Source of the DNA: Mycobacteriales bacterium
GTDB taxonomy: Bacteria > Actinomycetota > Actinomycetes > Mycobacteriales > Mycobacteriaceae
Assembly: GCA_012842085.1 (NCBI GenBank)
Contig: DUTM01000001.1
Span: 1 to 58,755, forward strand
DNA: 58,755 nucleotides
Direction of reading: 5' to 3'
Shown here: positions 51,748-58,755 of the stretch, piece after piece
Position numbering within the stretch: position 1 is the stretch's first letter
Layout: each line of letters starts with the position of its first letter
Translations under genes and position numbers: made by a program
The notes under the pieces: model-generated
What the model saw: the letters and a program-made list of their open reading frames with translations, nothing else
The model's database searches: none
Told to the model about the DNA's origin: nothing

Positions 51748-51830
51748 AAATGTATGGCCCCGGAAATTGCACTGAACACCCTCAAAATCCACTTATTTTT
51801 CACATAGTGATAATTATTTTCCATTTTCTA

Positions 51831-51860
51831 TTGACATGAGTGAGTTAGCTCACTTATTGT
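51831..51860 (+). promoter_or_regulatory. promoter with palindromic operator for the LeuA-domain gene
   Basis: A consensus -35 TTGACA (51831-51836) and a -10 TATTGT (51855-51860) are separated by 18 bp. The spacer is filled by the near-palindrome AGTGAGTTAGCTCACT (51839-51854, six-bp arms), an ideal place for a repressor. The expected start site, about 7 nt past the -10, coincides with the ATG of the leader peptide at 51868. Confidence 0.6.
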
Positions 51861-51867
51861 GGTGTTC

Positions 51868-51924
51868 ATGAATCTTCAGCGACATGTAGTAGCCCGCAGC
51901 CACCGTAGGGTCATCACCGACTAG
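51868..51924 (+). CDS. 18-codon leader peptide (putative attenuator)
   Basis: The frame encodes MNLQRHVVARSHRRVITD and stops at TAG. Its ATG is where transcription is predicted to begin, so translation would start without a Shine-Dalgarno sequence. The peptide holds VV and VI pairs, four arginines and two histidines. Its last seven codons overlap the left arm and loop of a strong hairpin. The gene 83 bp downstream encodes a LeuA-type regulatory domain, so a branched-chain amino-acid attenuation role is plausible. This is inferred. No homology was tested. Confidence 0.5.
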   Translation: MNLQRHVVARSHRRVITD

Positions 51925-51938
51925 CCCCCTACCGTGGC
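51899..51938 (+). promoter_or_regulatory. leader hairpin overlapping the leader-peptide stop
   Basis: GCCACCGTAGGG (51899-51910) pairs with CCCTACCGTGGC (51927-51938): 11 of 12 positions match, with a 16-nt loop containing the TAG stop. A second, smaller hairpin, GTGGC/GCCAC, lies at 51971-51983. The GTGGC at 51934-51938 could pair with 51979-51983 instead, so alternative folds exist. There is no T-tract, so translational or antitermination control is more likely than a simple terminator. Confidence 0.55.
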
Positions 51939-52007
51939 GGACAGCAGCGCTGGTCACTTCACCCCACAATGTGGCGTCGCCACTTCCCCGACCAGCAAAG
52001 GCTACTC

Positions 52008-52520
52008 ATGTCCACCACAACCACCTATCCCACCAACGTCGCGACTTTTCTACAGCACGAAAAAGCGCCCCTCGTATACGGCCCCCTACACCTACTGAGT
52101 TTCCACACCAGCACCACCGGCTTCACCCGCAATACTTACGTTGGTCTTATTGACAAGGATGGCACCAGCAACTGCCTCATCGCCGAAGCGGCTGGACCCG
52201 TCCAAGCTCTTCTCCACATGTTGGATCAGCTGGGATACCGCCTAGAGATCGTCACCTTCCGGCAGCGCAAAATTACTCACGCTGGCCACACCCGCTACTT
52301 GAGTGCACTGGAAATCGACAATGGCCGCTTCACCCATTGGTCGCTTGGAGTGGGCGACACCAGCGAGACCAGCAGCCACCAGTCACTTATTAACGCAGCC
52401 AACGCGCTCCATGCGGCGCGCAGCTTCACCCCGGAAAGTTTCACCCACAAAGAAGGCGGTGACGGGGCCAACCTGGCTTCCGTCACCGCCTCCGAACTAG
52501 CTTTTAGGCGTCCTGCTTAG
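52008..52520 (+). CDS. stand-alone LeuA allosteric-domain-like protein
   Basis: This 170-residue protein resembles the C-terminal regulatory (leucine-binding) domain of 2-isopropylmalate synthase without any catalytic barrel: GPVQALLHMLDQLGYRLEI, then the HAGHTRYLSALEIDNGRFTH strand region and GVGDTSETSSHQSLINAANAL. The N-terminus (NVATFLQHEKAPLVYGPLHLLSF) is family-like. AAAGG lies about 9 nt before the ATG at 52008. An upstream in-frame start at 51969 is unlikely. Free-standing domains could sense leucine or modulate LeuA by mixed assembly. The gene overlaps the convergent MmpL gene by 17 bp. Family membership is my reading. Function is inference. Confidence 0.65.
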   Translation: MSTTTTYPTNVATFLQHEKAPLVYGPLHLLSFHTSTTGFTRNTYVGLIDKDGTSNCLIAEAAGPVQALLHMLDQLGYRLEIVTFRQRKITHAGHTRYLSALEIDNGRFTHWSLGVGDTSETSSHQSLINAANALHAARSFTPESFTHKEGGDGANLASVTASELAFRRPA

Positions 52521-54630
52521 CGAGCTTGGAAGGCCACCACATAAGGTTGCCTCCCTTCTCAAACAGTGCTGGGATAATAAGCGTTCGCACCAGGAACGTA
52601 TCCAGCAGCACACCCAGCGACACAATGATGCCGACTTGTGCCATCACAATGAGCGGCAGCACACCCAACACCACGAAGACTGCGGCCAGCACAATACCCG
52701 CGGAGGTAATGACGCCACCGGTGTAGGCCACCGCACGTACCATCGCCTCCTTGGTGCCATAGTCGGGCACCATCTGGCGCGCTCGCACCACCAGGAAGAT
52801 GGAGTAGTCAACACCCAGCGCCACCAGGAACAGGAAGCTGTAGATCGGTACTGTCCAGTCGAGGGCAGGGAAGTCGAAAATGAATTTCGAGACAAAAGCA
52901 CCCATACCGAAAGCGCCCAGTGCCGACAGTGTCGTCGCCACCATCATGAGCAGTGGCGCCAAGAAGGCCCGCAACACCACCACCAGCATGGCGAAGACAA
53001 CCAGCAGCACCAACGGGAAGACGAGCTTCATGTCCGTCTTCGCGGCATTCGCTTGGTCCAGGGCTTTCGCGTCAGAACCACCCACATAAACCTCGCCACT
53101 GAAGGCGCCTCGCATATCGTCAATCACTTGGAGAGCTTCCGGGGTGCCGGGTTCATAATCAGTGAAAACATTCCAGCGCTGCCACTCGTCCTTCTTGTCG
53201 AGAGGATTCGGGGCAACCTGCTGCACGCCCTTCACACTCTGGAGGGTCTTTTGCAGCACCATCGGATTCACTTCGGTGGAGGCCACCACGTCAATACCAG
53301 AAGCAAAACCGGCCGGGTAGTGGTTTTCCAGCTGGTCCAAGCCAGCGACCGACTCAGTGTCAGTGGTGAACTGTTCGGTTTGCGACAGTCCATAGTTGGC
53401 GCTCGTCATGCCGAGTGACAGCAAAATGAGCAGTATGGTACCGGCGGCCAACACTGTGGTGGGGCGCTTGGACACCCAGTTGGCAACGCTGTACCACTTG
53501 TTGTCGGGAGCTTTCGCCTTGTTTTGTGCCTGCTCCGAATCCAGCTCCGCAGTAGCTTCCTCTGCCGAATCGGCAGGTGCGTCCTCGTCCGGTTTCGGGA
53601 CGAAAGGCCAAAAGACCCAACGCGGCGCAATTAGGTAGGCGGCAGGCAGGGCTGTCAGGGTGGCGAACAGTGCGACCAAAAGGCCAATGGGGGCGCCTGC
53701 ACCCAGGTTGCGAATATTGGGTTGGGTGGACAGCAGCAGCATCAAAATGGCAGCAACCACCGTGAGGTTGGATGCCAAAATTGCGGGGAGTGATCCCTTC
53801 CAGGCCTTCCACAATGCCCGTTGCTTATTGTGGTCGAGCCGCAGTTCATCCCGGTATCGGGAGGTCAACAGCAAGGCGTAGTTGGTTCCGGCACCGAACA
53901 CCAGGACGGACACGATGCCGGCGGTGGAGGCGTCAAAGGAGTAGCCGGCCGCCTCCAACATATTGCCCGCCAAAACGGTGGCGACCCGATCCGCCACACC
54001 CACAATGAGGAGGGGAATAATCCACAGGATTGGGGAGCGGTAGGTCAAAAGAAGCAGCACCGCGACCACCGCAGCGGAAAGAGCCAAGAGTCGGAAGTCT
54101 GCACCCTCAAAAGCGTTCGCCGAGTCGGCCGCAAAAGCGGGACCGCCAGTGGTGTTCAGCTGCAGGGAGTCGGGCAGACCATCTTGCGCTGCCTCCCGCA
54201 CCTCATCCACTACCGGGATCAGGTTGAAGCCATCGAGCTCCGTGGTGATGGGCACCAGGAACAGTATGGCTTTGCCATCCTTGGAGGGAATAAACGGCGG
54301 CATCCCCTGCGCGGCTTGCTGCTCCTCGGCAGCACCAATCTTGCGGTCGGTGGCCATCATGCGCTTATAGGCGGCCATGCCAGCAGCCTTGTCTGCGTCG
54401 GTAATCTCACCCCCGTCGGAGCGAGTGACTACCGCCAACATGGGGGCAGAACCACTAGTGGTATTTTCTGCCACAATCTTTTCGACTTTGGCGGATTCTG
54501 CACCATCCGGCAAGAAGGTCGGTGCACTTCCGTCATCCCCACTGGAGGGAACTCCAAAAATGATTCCGAAGGCGGCAGCAAGAGTTGATAATAGGACTAC
54601 CTGCGCAAGGGCGACACGCTTTTTCTCCAT
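52504..54630 (-). CDS. MMPL-family RND transporter
   Basis: This 708-residue inner-membrane transporter is from the family that exports mycolic-acid lipids and other envelope components using the proton gradient. The layout is one N-terminal helix, an extracytoplasmic porter domain (about 35-190), a five-helix block with GAGTNYALLLTSRYRDEL, a cytoplasmic linker rich in Glu/Asp/Ala, another helix, a second porter domain (about 430-560) and a final five-helix block with LGVDYSIFLVVRARQ. The first Asp-Tyr relay pair is Asn-Tyr here. I use the ATG at 54630, because the extra upstream residues lack support. The substrate is unknown. Confidence 0.87.
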   Translation of the reverse strand: MEKKRVALAQVVLLSTLAAAFGIIFGVPSSGDDGSAPTFLPDGAESAKVEKIVAENTTSGSAPMLAVVTRSDGGEITDADKAAGMAAYKRMMATDRKIGAAEEQQAAQGMPPFIPSKDGKAILFLVPITTELDGFNLIPVVDEVREAAQDGLPDSLQLNTTGGPAFAADSANAFEGADFRLLALSAAVVAVLLLLTYRSPILWIIPLLIVGVADRVATVLAGNMLEAAGYSFDASTAGIVSVLVFGAGTNYALLLTSRYRDELRLDHNKQRALWKAWKGSLPAILASNLTVVAAILMLLLSTQPNIRNLGAGAPIGLLVALFATLTALPAAYLIAPRWVFWPFVPKPDEDAPADSAEEATAELDSEQAQNKAKAPDNKWYSVANWVSKRPTTVLAAGTILLILLSLGMTSANYGLSQTEQFTTDTESVAGLDQLENHYPAGFASGIDVVASTEVNPMVLQKTLQSVKGVQQVAPNPLDKKDEWQRWNVFTDYEPGTPEALQVIDDMRGAFSGEVYVGGSDAKALDQANAAKTDMKLVFPLVLLVVFAMLVVVLRAFLAPLLMMVATTLSALGAFGMGAFVSKFIFDFPALDWTVPIYSFLFLVALGVDYSIFLVVRARQMVPDYGTKEAMVRAVAYTGGVITSAGIVLAAVFVVLGVLPLIVMAQVGIIVSLGVLLDTFLVRTLIIPALFEKGGNLMWWPSKLAKQDA

Positions 54631-54777
54631 AAGGCAATTATCGCAATGGATTCGGTTCCCCGCACCCAAAACCTAGAATTTCATGGGGTTTTGAGGTTCG
54701 CCTGTAGCGTATTATTGGTACTAACTTACGAATTGGCACTGAGTCGAGTTACCCAAACCTCCGGAGGAGGATTTTAT

Positions 54778-56169
54778 ATGGCCACATTGGCGTCCCTGAC
54801 CGATTGGATGCGCACCAATATTGCCCAACAGGATGCGCAGATTTTTCAGGACCTAACCGAGTGCGTCGCCCACCCCTCGGTCTTTCTGGAAGACTCCGAA
54901 AGCTGCCTCAAGAGTGCTGAATGGGTGCAAGAAGCCTTCCGTGCGGTCGGGGTGGACAATATTGAGATTCGGGAAGCAGCTGACGGCTCCTACCCTCTTT
55001 TCGGTTATGTGGAGCCCGCTGCTGGGAAACCGACAGTGCTGCTCTACTGCCACCACGATGTGCAGCCTGCCGACGATCAACCCGGGTGGGAGACAGATCC
55101 CTGGGTGGTGACGGAGAAGAACAACCGCTGGTACGGACGTGGCACCGCCGACGATAAGGGCAACCTGGTGGCGCTGCTGGCCGCACTGCGGGCACTCCGC
55201 GAATGGGCACCCCAATCCGACCATCCCGACCACCCCTTCGGTGGGGTTGGTATCCGCATGGTGGTGGAAGGCTCGGAGGAAGCCGGCGGGGAGGGCCTCG
55301 ACGATTGGTTGCAGAAGCACCCCGAATGGTTTGCCGCCGATGCGATCCTGATTGCGGACACCGGCAACGTGGCCGTGGGCAAACCCACTATCAACATTTC
55401 GCTGCGCGGCGTCGCCATGTTGACCGTGAAGCTGCGGACATTGCGCTCCCCCGTCCACTCGGGACAGTACGGTGGCCCGGCGCCAGATGCCCTCATGGGG
55501 CTCATTAGCATGTTAGCGAGCTTGCGCGGAGCCGACGGCGGCCTCACTATTGACGACCTTCCCGCCGACCAGGAATGGGATGGCGTGCAGTACAGCCCGG
55601 AAGAGTTTGCGTCCGACGCTGGGGTGCTGCCGGGTGTTGAGCTCTGCTCCGCAGGTACCCCCTCCGAAATGGCGTGGGCCCGCCCCACAGTGACCATCAC
55701 CGGCCTGGATGCCACCCCGGTGAAGAAAGCTATTAATGCGGTGCCGGCGGAAGCCGCTGCCGTCATCAACCTGCGCGTTCCTCCCACAATGGATCCGCGT
55801 GAGGCGCAAGAAAAACTGATTGCCCACTTGCAGAAGCGCGTGCCGTGGAATGCGCAAGTGGAGTTCGAGGACGGCGGTGTGGGCTCCCCGTACATGGCGG
55901 ACACTAGCGGAACTGCGCACCAAGGAATGGTGGAGGCGTTGGCTGCCGCCTATGGGCAAACCCCCGAGGATGTGCTCATGAGTGGTGACGGTGGCTCCAT
56001 CCCCTTGTGTGGTGCGTTGAAGGCCGCGCACCCCGATACTCAGCTGGTGCTTTTTGGGGTGGAGGAGCCGCTGTGCGGTATCCACGGCCCCAATGAGTCG
56101 GTGGATCCCACGGAAGTGTCTGCCATTGCGACGGCTGTGGCGCTGTTCCTAGCTTCCTTTGAGGGATAA
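54778..56169 (+). CDS. M20-family metallopeptidase (dipeptidase)
   Basis: This zinc exopeptidase has 463 residues. The start at 54778 has GGAGGAGG at the proper distance. Motifs are LYCHHDVQP (first metal histidine, near 85), GRGTADDKGN (bridging aspartate, near 120), EGSEEAGGEGL (catalytic and metal glutamates, near 160), and C-terminal GVEEPLCGIHGPNESVDPTE. A lid/dimerisation domain fills about 200-320. It resembles actinobacterial dipeptidases that cleave small peptides in the cytoplasm. DapE-like activity is less likely by motif wording. A strong terminator follows. Confidence 0.88.
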   Translation: MATLASLTDWMRTNIAQQDAQIFQDLTECVAHPSVFLEDSESCLKSAEWVQEAFRAVGVDNIEIREAADGSYPLFGYVEPAAGKPTVLLYCHHDVQPADDQPGWETDPWVVTEKNNRWYGRGTADDKGNLVALLAALRALREWAPQSDHPDHPFGGVGIRMVVEGSEEAGGEGLDDWLQKHPEWFAADAILIADTGNVAVGKPTINISLRGVAMLTVKLRTLRSPVHSGQYGGPAPDALMGLISMLASLRGADGGLTIDDLPADQEWDGVQYSPEEFASDAGVLPGVELCSAGTPSEMAWARPTVTITGLDATPVKKAINAVPAEAAAVINLRVPPTMDPREAQEKLIAHLQKRVPWNAQVEFEDGGVGSPYMADTSGTAHQGMVEALAAAYGQTPEDVLMSGDGGSIPLCGALKAAHPDTQLVLFGVEEPLCGIHGPNESVDPTEVSAIATAVALFLASFEG

Positions 56170-56203
56170 CAGCGAGCGCGGCAAGTAGCTAAGTTCAAAG
56201 CAC

Positions 56204-56240
56204 AGAAGGGCTCCCCACGTCACTCGTGGGGAGCCCTTCT
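56204..56240. terminator. terminator of the M20 peptidase and convergent VirR-like gene
   Basis: AGAAGGGCTCCCCACG (56204-56219) pairs perfectly with CGTGGGGAGCCCTTCT (56225-56240), a 16-bp stem with a 5-nt loop between two convergent genes. Confidence 0.88.
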
Positions 56241-56273
56241 GGGTGATGTATCTGGGTTATGAAGCTGTAGGTT

Positions 56274-56801
56274 CTAGTCGTTGGCCAGAATAACAACCAG
56301 GTCTTCGTCCTGGTCTTTCAGCCAATCGGGGCGCGGAGCAGCTGGGTATCCCAGTTCCTTAGCAGCCGCTTCGCCCGCAGCCTTCATCTCGGGGTTGTCC
56401 TTGTAGAAGACGGTGGAGCGCTCCAGCGCGCCACATTGGCCTTCCGGACAGTTGGCGGGGTCGGACTGGCTAGTCCAGCCGGCGTCCTTCAGCTTGTCGG
56501 CGGTACGGCCAGCGAACCCTTCCTTAGTGGTGTTGTTGAGGACGACAACGCGCACCTTCGCCTTGTCGAACTCAGCCTTGGGTTCTTCCTTCTTCTCCGT
56601 GGTGGTGGCGGCAGGTACCGAGGAGCTAGTCGTCGGTTCCGTCAACACCTCGACTTTATGCCGTCCGTTATCGACAAGCATAAAAATACCGATTACTGCG
56701 CAGACCAGTGCGGCAGCAATAAGTACCATCGCGAGCGCCCGGTACGGGAAGCCCGCGGAGTCACGTTCAATGGGATCCTGTTGTTTCTTCATGTCAGACA
56801 C
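56274..56801 (-). CDS. LytR_C-domain envelope protein (VirR/Rv0431-like)
   Basis: This 175-residue protein has a cytoplasmic N-terminus of about 20 residues, one membrane helix (about 23-43), a Thr/Ser/Glu/Lys-rich linker (about 55-78) and a LytR C-terminal domain (VRVVVLNNTTKEGFAGRTADKLKDAGW), with a cysteine pair, ANCPEGQC. The order DUF3263 then LytR_C equals Rv0430-Rv0431. Rv0431 is VirR, which controls vesicle release by interacting with LytR-CpsA-Psr cell-wall ligases. The GTG start at 56801 has TAAACT 6 nt upstream, fitting a leaderless mRNA. An ATG three codons later is the alternative. Confidence 0.85.
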   Translation of the reverse strand: MSDMKKQQDPIERDSAGFPYRALAMVLIAAALVCAVIGIFMLVDNGRHKVEVLTEPTTSSSVPAATTTEKKEEPKAEFDKAKVRVVVLNNTTKEGFAGRTADKLKDAGWTSQSDPANCPEGQCGALERSTVFYKDNPEMKAAGEAAAKELGYPAAPRPDWLKDQDEDLVVILAND

Positions 56802-56861
56802 ACCGTCAGTTTACCGATAAATCTCCAGGAAGTATGCAACATACTTGCAGGAGCGTGTTTT

Positions 56862-57146
56862 TTACTTGCGTCGACGCTTTTTCTGCTGGTTCCGCGCGCG
56901 CGAGCGAGAGTCCCGCACTCGGAGCAGCCGCCGCACCAAACTCGGGTCAGCTTCCAGCGCCTCCGGTTTATCCAATAATAAGTTTAACCGCTGGTAGTAG
57001 CGGGTCGCATTCATACCGAACTGGGTTTCAATAGCGTCCTCTTTGCTGGCTGCATAACGCCACCAACGCCGTTCAAACTCCAGCATTTTCCGTTCTTCAT
57101 CCGTAAGACCGGAACCGTCACCGCTTTCTGTTGTTACTTCAGTCAC
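56862..57146 (-). CDS. DUF3263 protein (Rv0430-like)
   Basis: This 94-residue, mostly helical protein has the family core LTDEERKMLEFERRWWRYAASKEDAIETQFGM and a very basic C-terminus (RNQQKKRRRK). A Trp-Trp pair and a helix-turn-helix-like MNATRYYQRLN suggest DNA or nucleoid binding. It starts with GTG 7 bp after thrC, so it is probably read through from thrC. The gene pair with the LytR_C gene is conserved in mycobacteria. The function is not known to me. Confidence 0.83.
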   Translation of the reverse strand: MTEVTTESGDGSGLTDEERKMLEFERRWWRYAASKEDAIETQFGMNATRYYQRLNLLLDKPEALEADPSLVRRLLRVRDSRSRARNQQKKRRRK

Positions 57147-57153
57147 GATGAAT

Positions 57154-58611
57154 CTAGCTCGAGTTCTCCACGATGACTTGCTTCACGTGCTCCGCATCAT
57201 TGGGAACATCCAACACGCGGCGCGGCAAGTCCTCAATACCCTGGAAGCGCTCCGGGATTTCCGGTTGTTCCCCGGTTGCCTCCTCGATGGTTTCGGAGAA
57301 TTTCACCGGCAGTGCCGTCTCAAGGCAAACAATCGGAGTGTCCACCTCGTTGTTGGCTTTCAGTTCACGCGCCACCTTCACACCGTCCGCGGTGTGGGGG
57401 TCGATCATAACGCCGTCGTCTTCCCACGTGTGGCGAATCGTGTCGAGGCGATCCTGGTGGGTGGAGCTGCCGGACATGAAACCGTAGTCACTGACGATGC
57501 GCTCAAAAGCGGGATCGTCGGAAAGATCAAAGTAGCCCTGCTCATTCAGTTGGCGGCCGAACAGATCCGCCACCCGTTCGGCGTCGCGTCCCAGCAGGTC
57601 AGCAATGAAACGCTCAAAGTTGGAGGCTTTAGAAATGTCCATGGAGGGGCTGCTGGTAGCGAGGGTTTGGGCGGCACTGCGCACCCGGTAAACACCCGTG
57701 CTGAAGAACTCGTTCAGCACATCGTTTTCGTTGGTGACGACAATGAGCCGATCAATAGGTAGTCCCATGCTGCGGGCGACGTGCCCGGCGCAGACATCAC
57801 CGAAGTTGCCGGTGGGGACCGCGAAGCTCAGTTTGGTGTCGTACTGTTCGGCGGGCGCGACACCGTCGGTCATGCGCAGCCAAATGTAGATGTAGTAGAC
57901 GACTTGGGCGACCAGGCGAGCCCAGTTGATGCTGTTGACGGCGCCGATGCTCCAGGTGCGCTTGAACTGGAGGTCGGAGGAGACTGCTTTCACAATGTCT
58001 TGGCAGTCGTCGAAAACACCGTCAACCGCCATGTTGATGACGTTGGGGTCGTCGATGGAAAACATTTGGGCCTGTTGGAAGGCGGTCATGCGGCCGCGGG
58101 GGGTGAGCATGAAAACGCTAATGCCGTCGCGGCCACGCATGGCGTATTCGGCAGAGGAGCCGGTGTCGCCGGAGGTGGCGCCCAGGATGTTGAGCACCTG
58201 ACCGCGGCGTTTCAGTTCATATTCGAAAAGTTCACCCAGCAGCTGCATCGCCATATCTTTGAAGGCGGCGGTGGGGCCGTAGGAGAGGCCACCCTTGTAG
58301 ATGTCGTCTTCCAGGTGGGTGACGGTGACGATCTCTTGTTCCGAGAATTTCGGGTAGCTGTAGGCACGGTGGGTGAGGTCGGCGAGATCATCCGCGGGGA
58401 TGTCGTCGATGAAGAGCTGCAGCACCTCGGCTGCGAGAGCCGGATAGCCACCGTCGGCGAGGGTTTTTCGCCAGCGATCCAGGTCCTCGCCGGTGATGGT
58501 GGGGTACTCTTCCGGGAGGAAAAGTCCACCGTCGGGGGCGAGCCCTTCCAGCAGAATGTCGGAGAACTTTTGCGGGGTACGTTTGGGGTCTCTTGTTGAT
58601 ATATAGCGCAC
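57154..58611 (-). CDS. thrC: ThrC, threonine synthase (long type)
   Basis: This PLP enzyme converts O-phosphohomoserine to threonine. The 485-residue length is that of the E. coli/Corynebacterium long form. The PLP lysine is in GPTAAFKDMAMQ (K118), the N-terminal start is MRYISTRDPK, and SGDTGSSAEYA near 147 and PTGNFGDVCAGH near 270 bind the phosphate. The GTG start has TAGAAT 6 nt upstream and no Shine-Dalgarno sequence, so a leaderless transcript is likely. In M. tuberculosis thrC lies elsewhere, so this position beside DUF3263 is specific to this lineage. Confidence 0.95.
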   Translation of the reverse strand: MRYISTRDPKRTPQKFSDILLEGLAPDGGLFLPEEYPTITGEDLDRWRKTLADGGYPALAAEVLQLFIDDIPADDLADLTHRAYSYPKFSEQEIVTVTHLEDDIYKGGLSYGPTAAFKDMAMQLLGELFEYELKRRGQVLNILGATSGDTGSSAEYAMRGRDGISVFMLTPRGRMTAFQQAQMFSIDDPNVINMAVDGVFDDCQDIVKAVSSDLQFKRTWSIGAVNSINWARLVAQVVYYIYIWLRMTDGVAPAEQYDTKLSFAVPTGNFGDVCAGHVARSMGLPIDRLIVVTNENDVLNEFFSTGVYRVRSAAQTLATSSPSMDISKASNFERFIADLLGRDAERVADLFGRQLNEQGYFDLSDDPAFERIVSDYGFMSGSSTHQDRLDTIRHTWEDDGVMIDPHTADGVKVARELKANNEVDTPIVCLETALPVKFSETIEEATGEQPEIPERFQGIEDLPRRVLDVPNDAEHVKQVIVENSS

Positions 58612-58617
58612 GCTGCC

Positions 58618-58670
58618 ATTCTAGCCGGTACCTGCAGTTCCAGCGAAAGTGGGGGGTTCGCGACTAGGCT
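58618..58670. promoter_or_regulatory. divergent leaderless-type promoters of thrC and the gene at the right edge
   Basis: TAGAAT (minus, 58623-58618) is 6 nt before the thrC GTG, and TAGGCT (plus, 58665-58670) is 6 nt before the ATG at 58677. Confidence 0.45.
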
Positions 58671-58676
58671 GAAACT

Positions 58677-58755
58677 ATGACTGTGCACCCCATTGTTATT
58701 GCTGGCGATCCGTCAGTAATACCTTCCGACAAATCCACCGGCTCCGTAGGGGTCG
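58677..58755 (+). CDS. probable peptide deformylase, 5' end only
   Basis: An ATG at 58677 opens a frame that continues to the window edge, 26 codons long, beginning MTVHPIVIAGDPSVIPSDKS. The opening P-I-x-I-x-GDP wording resembles actinobacterial peptide deformylases, and M. tuberculosis def (Rv0429c) lies next to Rv0430. The catalytic motifs lie outside the window. No Shine-Dalgarno sequence is seen, and a TAGGCT box is 6 nt upstream. Confidence 0.45.
   Translation, partial: MTVHPIVIAGDPSVIPSDKSTGSVGV

Overview
The window reads as chromosomal DNA of a mycolate-type actinobacterium (order Mycobacteriales). Markers are the mycothiol glycosyltransferase MshA, the SenX3-RegX3 phosphate two-component pair, a VirR/Rv0431-like LytR_C protein beside a DUF3263 (Rv0430-like) protein, a BldC-like regulator next to proC, an MmpL transporter, a DUF2993/LmeA-like protein and a menaquinone-linked SdhCAB. 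From memory, gene order follows Mycobacterium tuberculosis Rv0429c-Rv0556 (def, Rv0430, Rv0431, groEL2, lpd, Rv0476, deoC, murB, mshA, gpm1, senX3, regX3, Rv0497, Rv0500A, proC, Rv0525, menA, menE, Rv0543c, Rv0544c, pit, menB, menC, menD), packed into about 58 kb. That suggests a reduced genome, such as a Lawsonella-like or small Corynebacterium-like organism. The genus is inference. I see no mobile element, CRISPR array, rRNA or tRNA.

Layout. 1-11.3 kb: menaquinone synthesis (menD, menC, menB, menE, menA), with a phosphate transporter operon inside it and a pair of polysaccharide-type genes (a GT4 phosphoglycosyltransferase and a degenerate CapF-like protein). 11.5-19.6 kb: accessory genes, namely a secreted GH35 beta-galactosidase, a histidine phosphatase, a copper-chaperone-like protein, a PfkB kinase/class II aldolase pair, a secreted trypsin-like protease and a BldC-like regulator. 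19.8-33.2 kb: conserved core with proC, an Rv0497-like protein, regX3-senX3, gpmA, mshA, an acyl-CoA ligase, murB, a methyltransferase, an LmeA-like protein, deoC and purU. 33.2-36.7 kb: membrane proteins and an unrecognised protein/lipoprotein pair. 36.8-47 kb: sdhCAB, a GH65 phosphorylase with beta-phosphoglucomutase, an EEP-family membrane protein and lpd. 47-58.7 kb: membrane and secreted proteins, groEL under a double CIRCE, a stand-alone LeuA-type regulatory-domain gene behind a putative attenuator, an MmpL transporter, an M20 peptidase, VirR-like and DUF3263 proteins, thrC, and the start of a probable def.

How the parts connect. Menaquinone made by the Men enzymes is the expected electron acceptor for SdhCAB, and Lpd feeds the same central metabolism. 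RegX3-SenX3 probably controls the pit phosphate operon: both control regions carry TTCA direct repeats with an 11-nt period and share an exact 12-mer. Many genes without a Shine-Dalgarno sequence have a TANNNT hexamer 6-7 nt before the start codon, the signature of leaderless transcription. In five divergent gene pairs both genes show it.

The most novel-looking element is at 51.8-52.5 kb. A promoter carries a palindromic operator, its predicted start site coincides with the ATG of an 18-codon peptide, a strong hairpin overlaps the end of that peptide, and a free-standing LeuA allosteric-type domain follows. Family names and M. tuberculosis orthologies come from motif recognition and memory, not from database searches.
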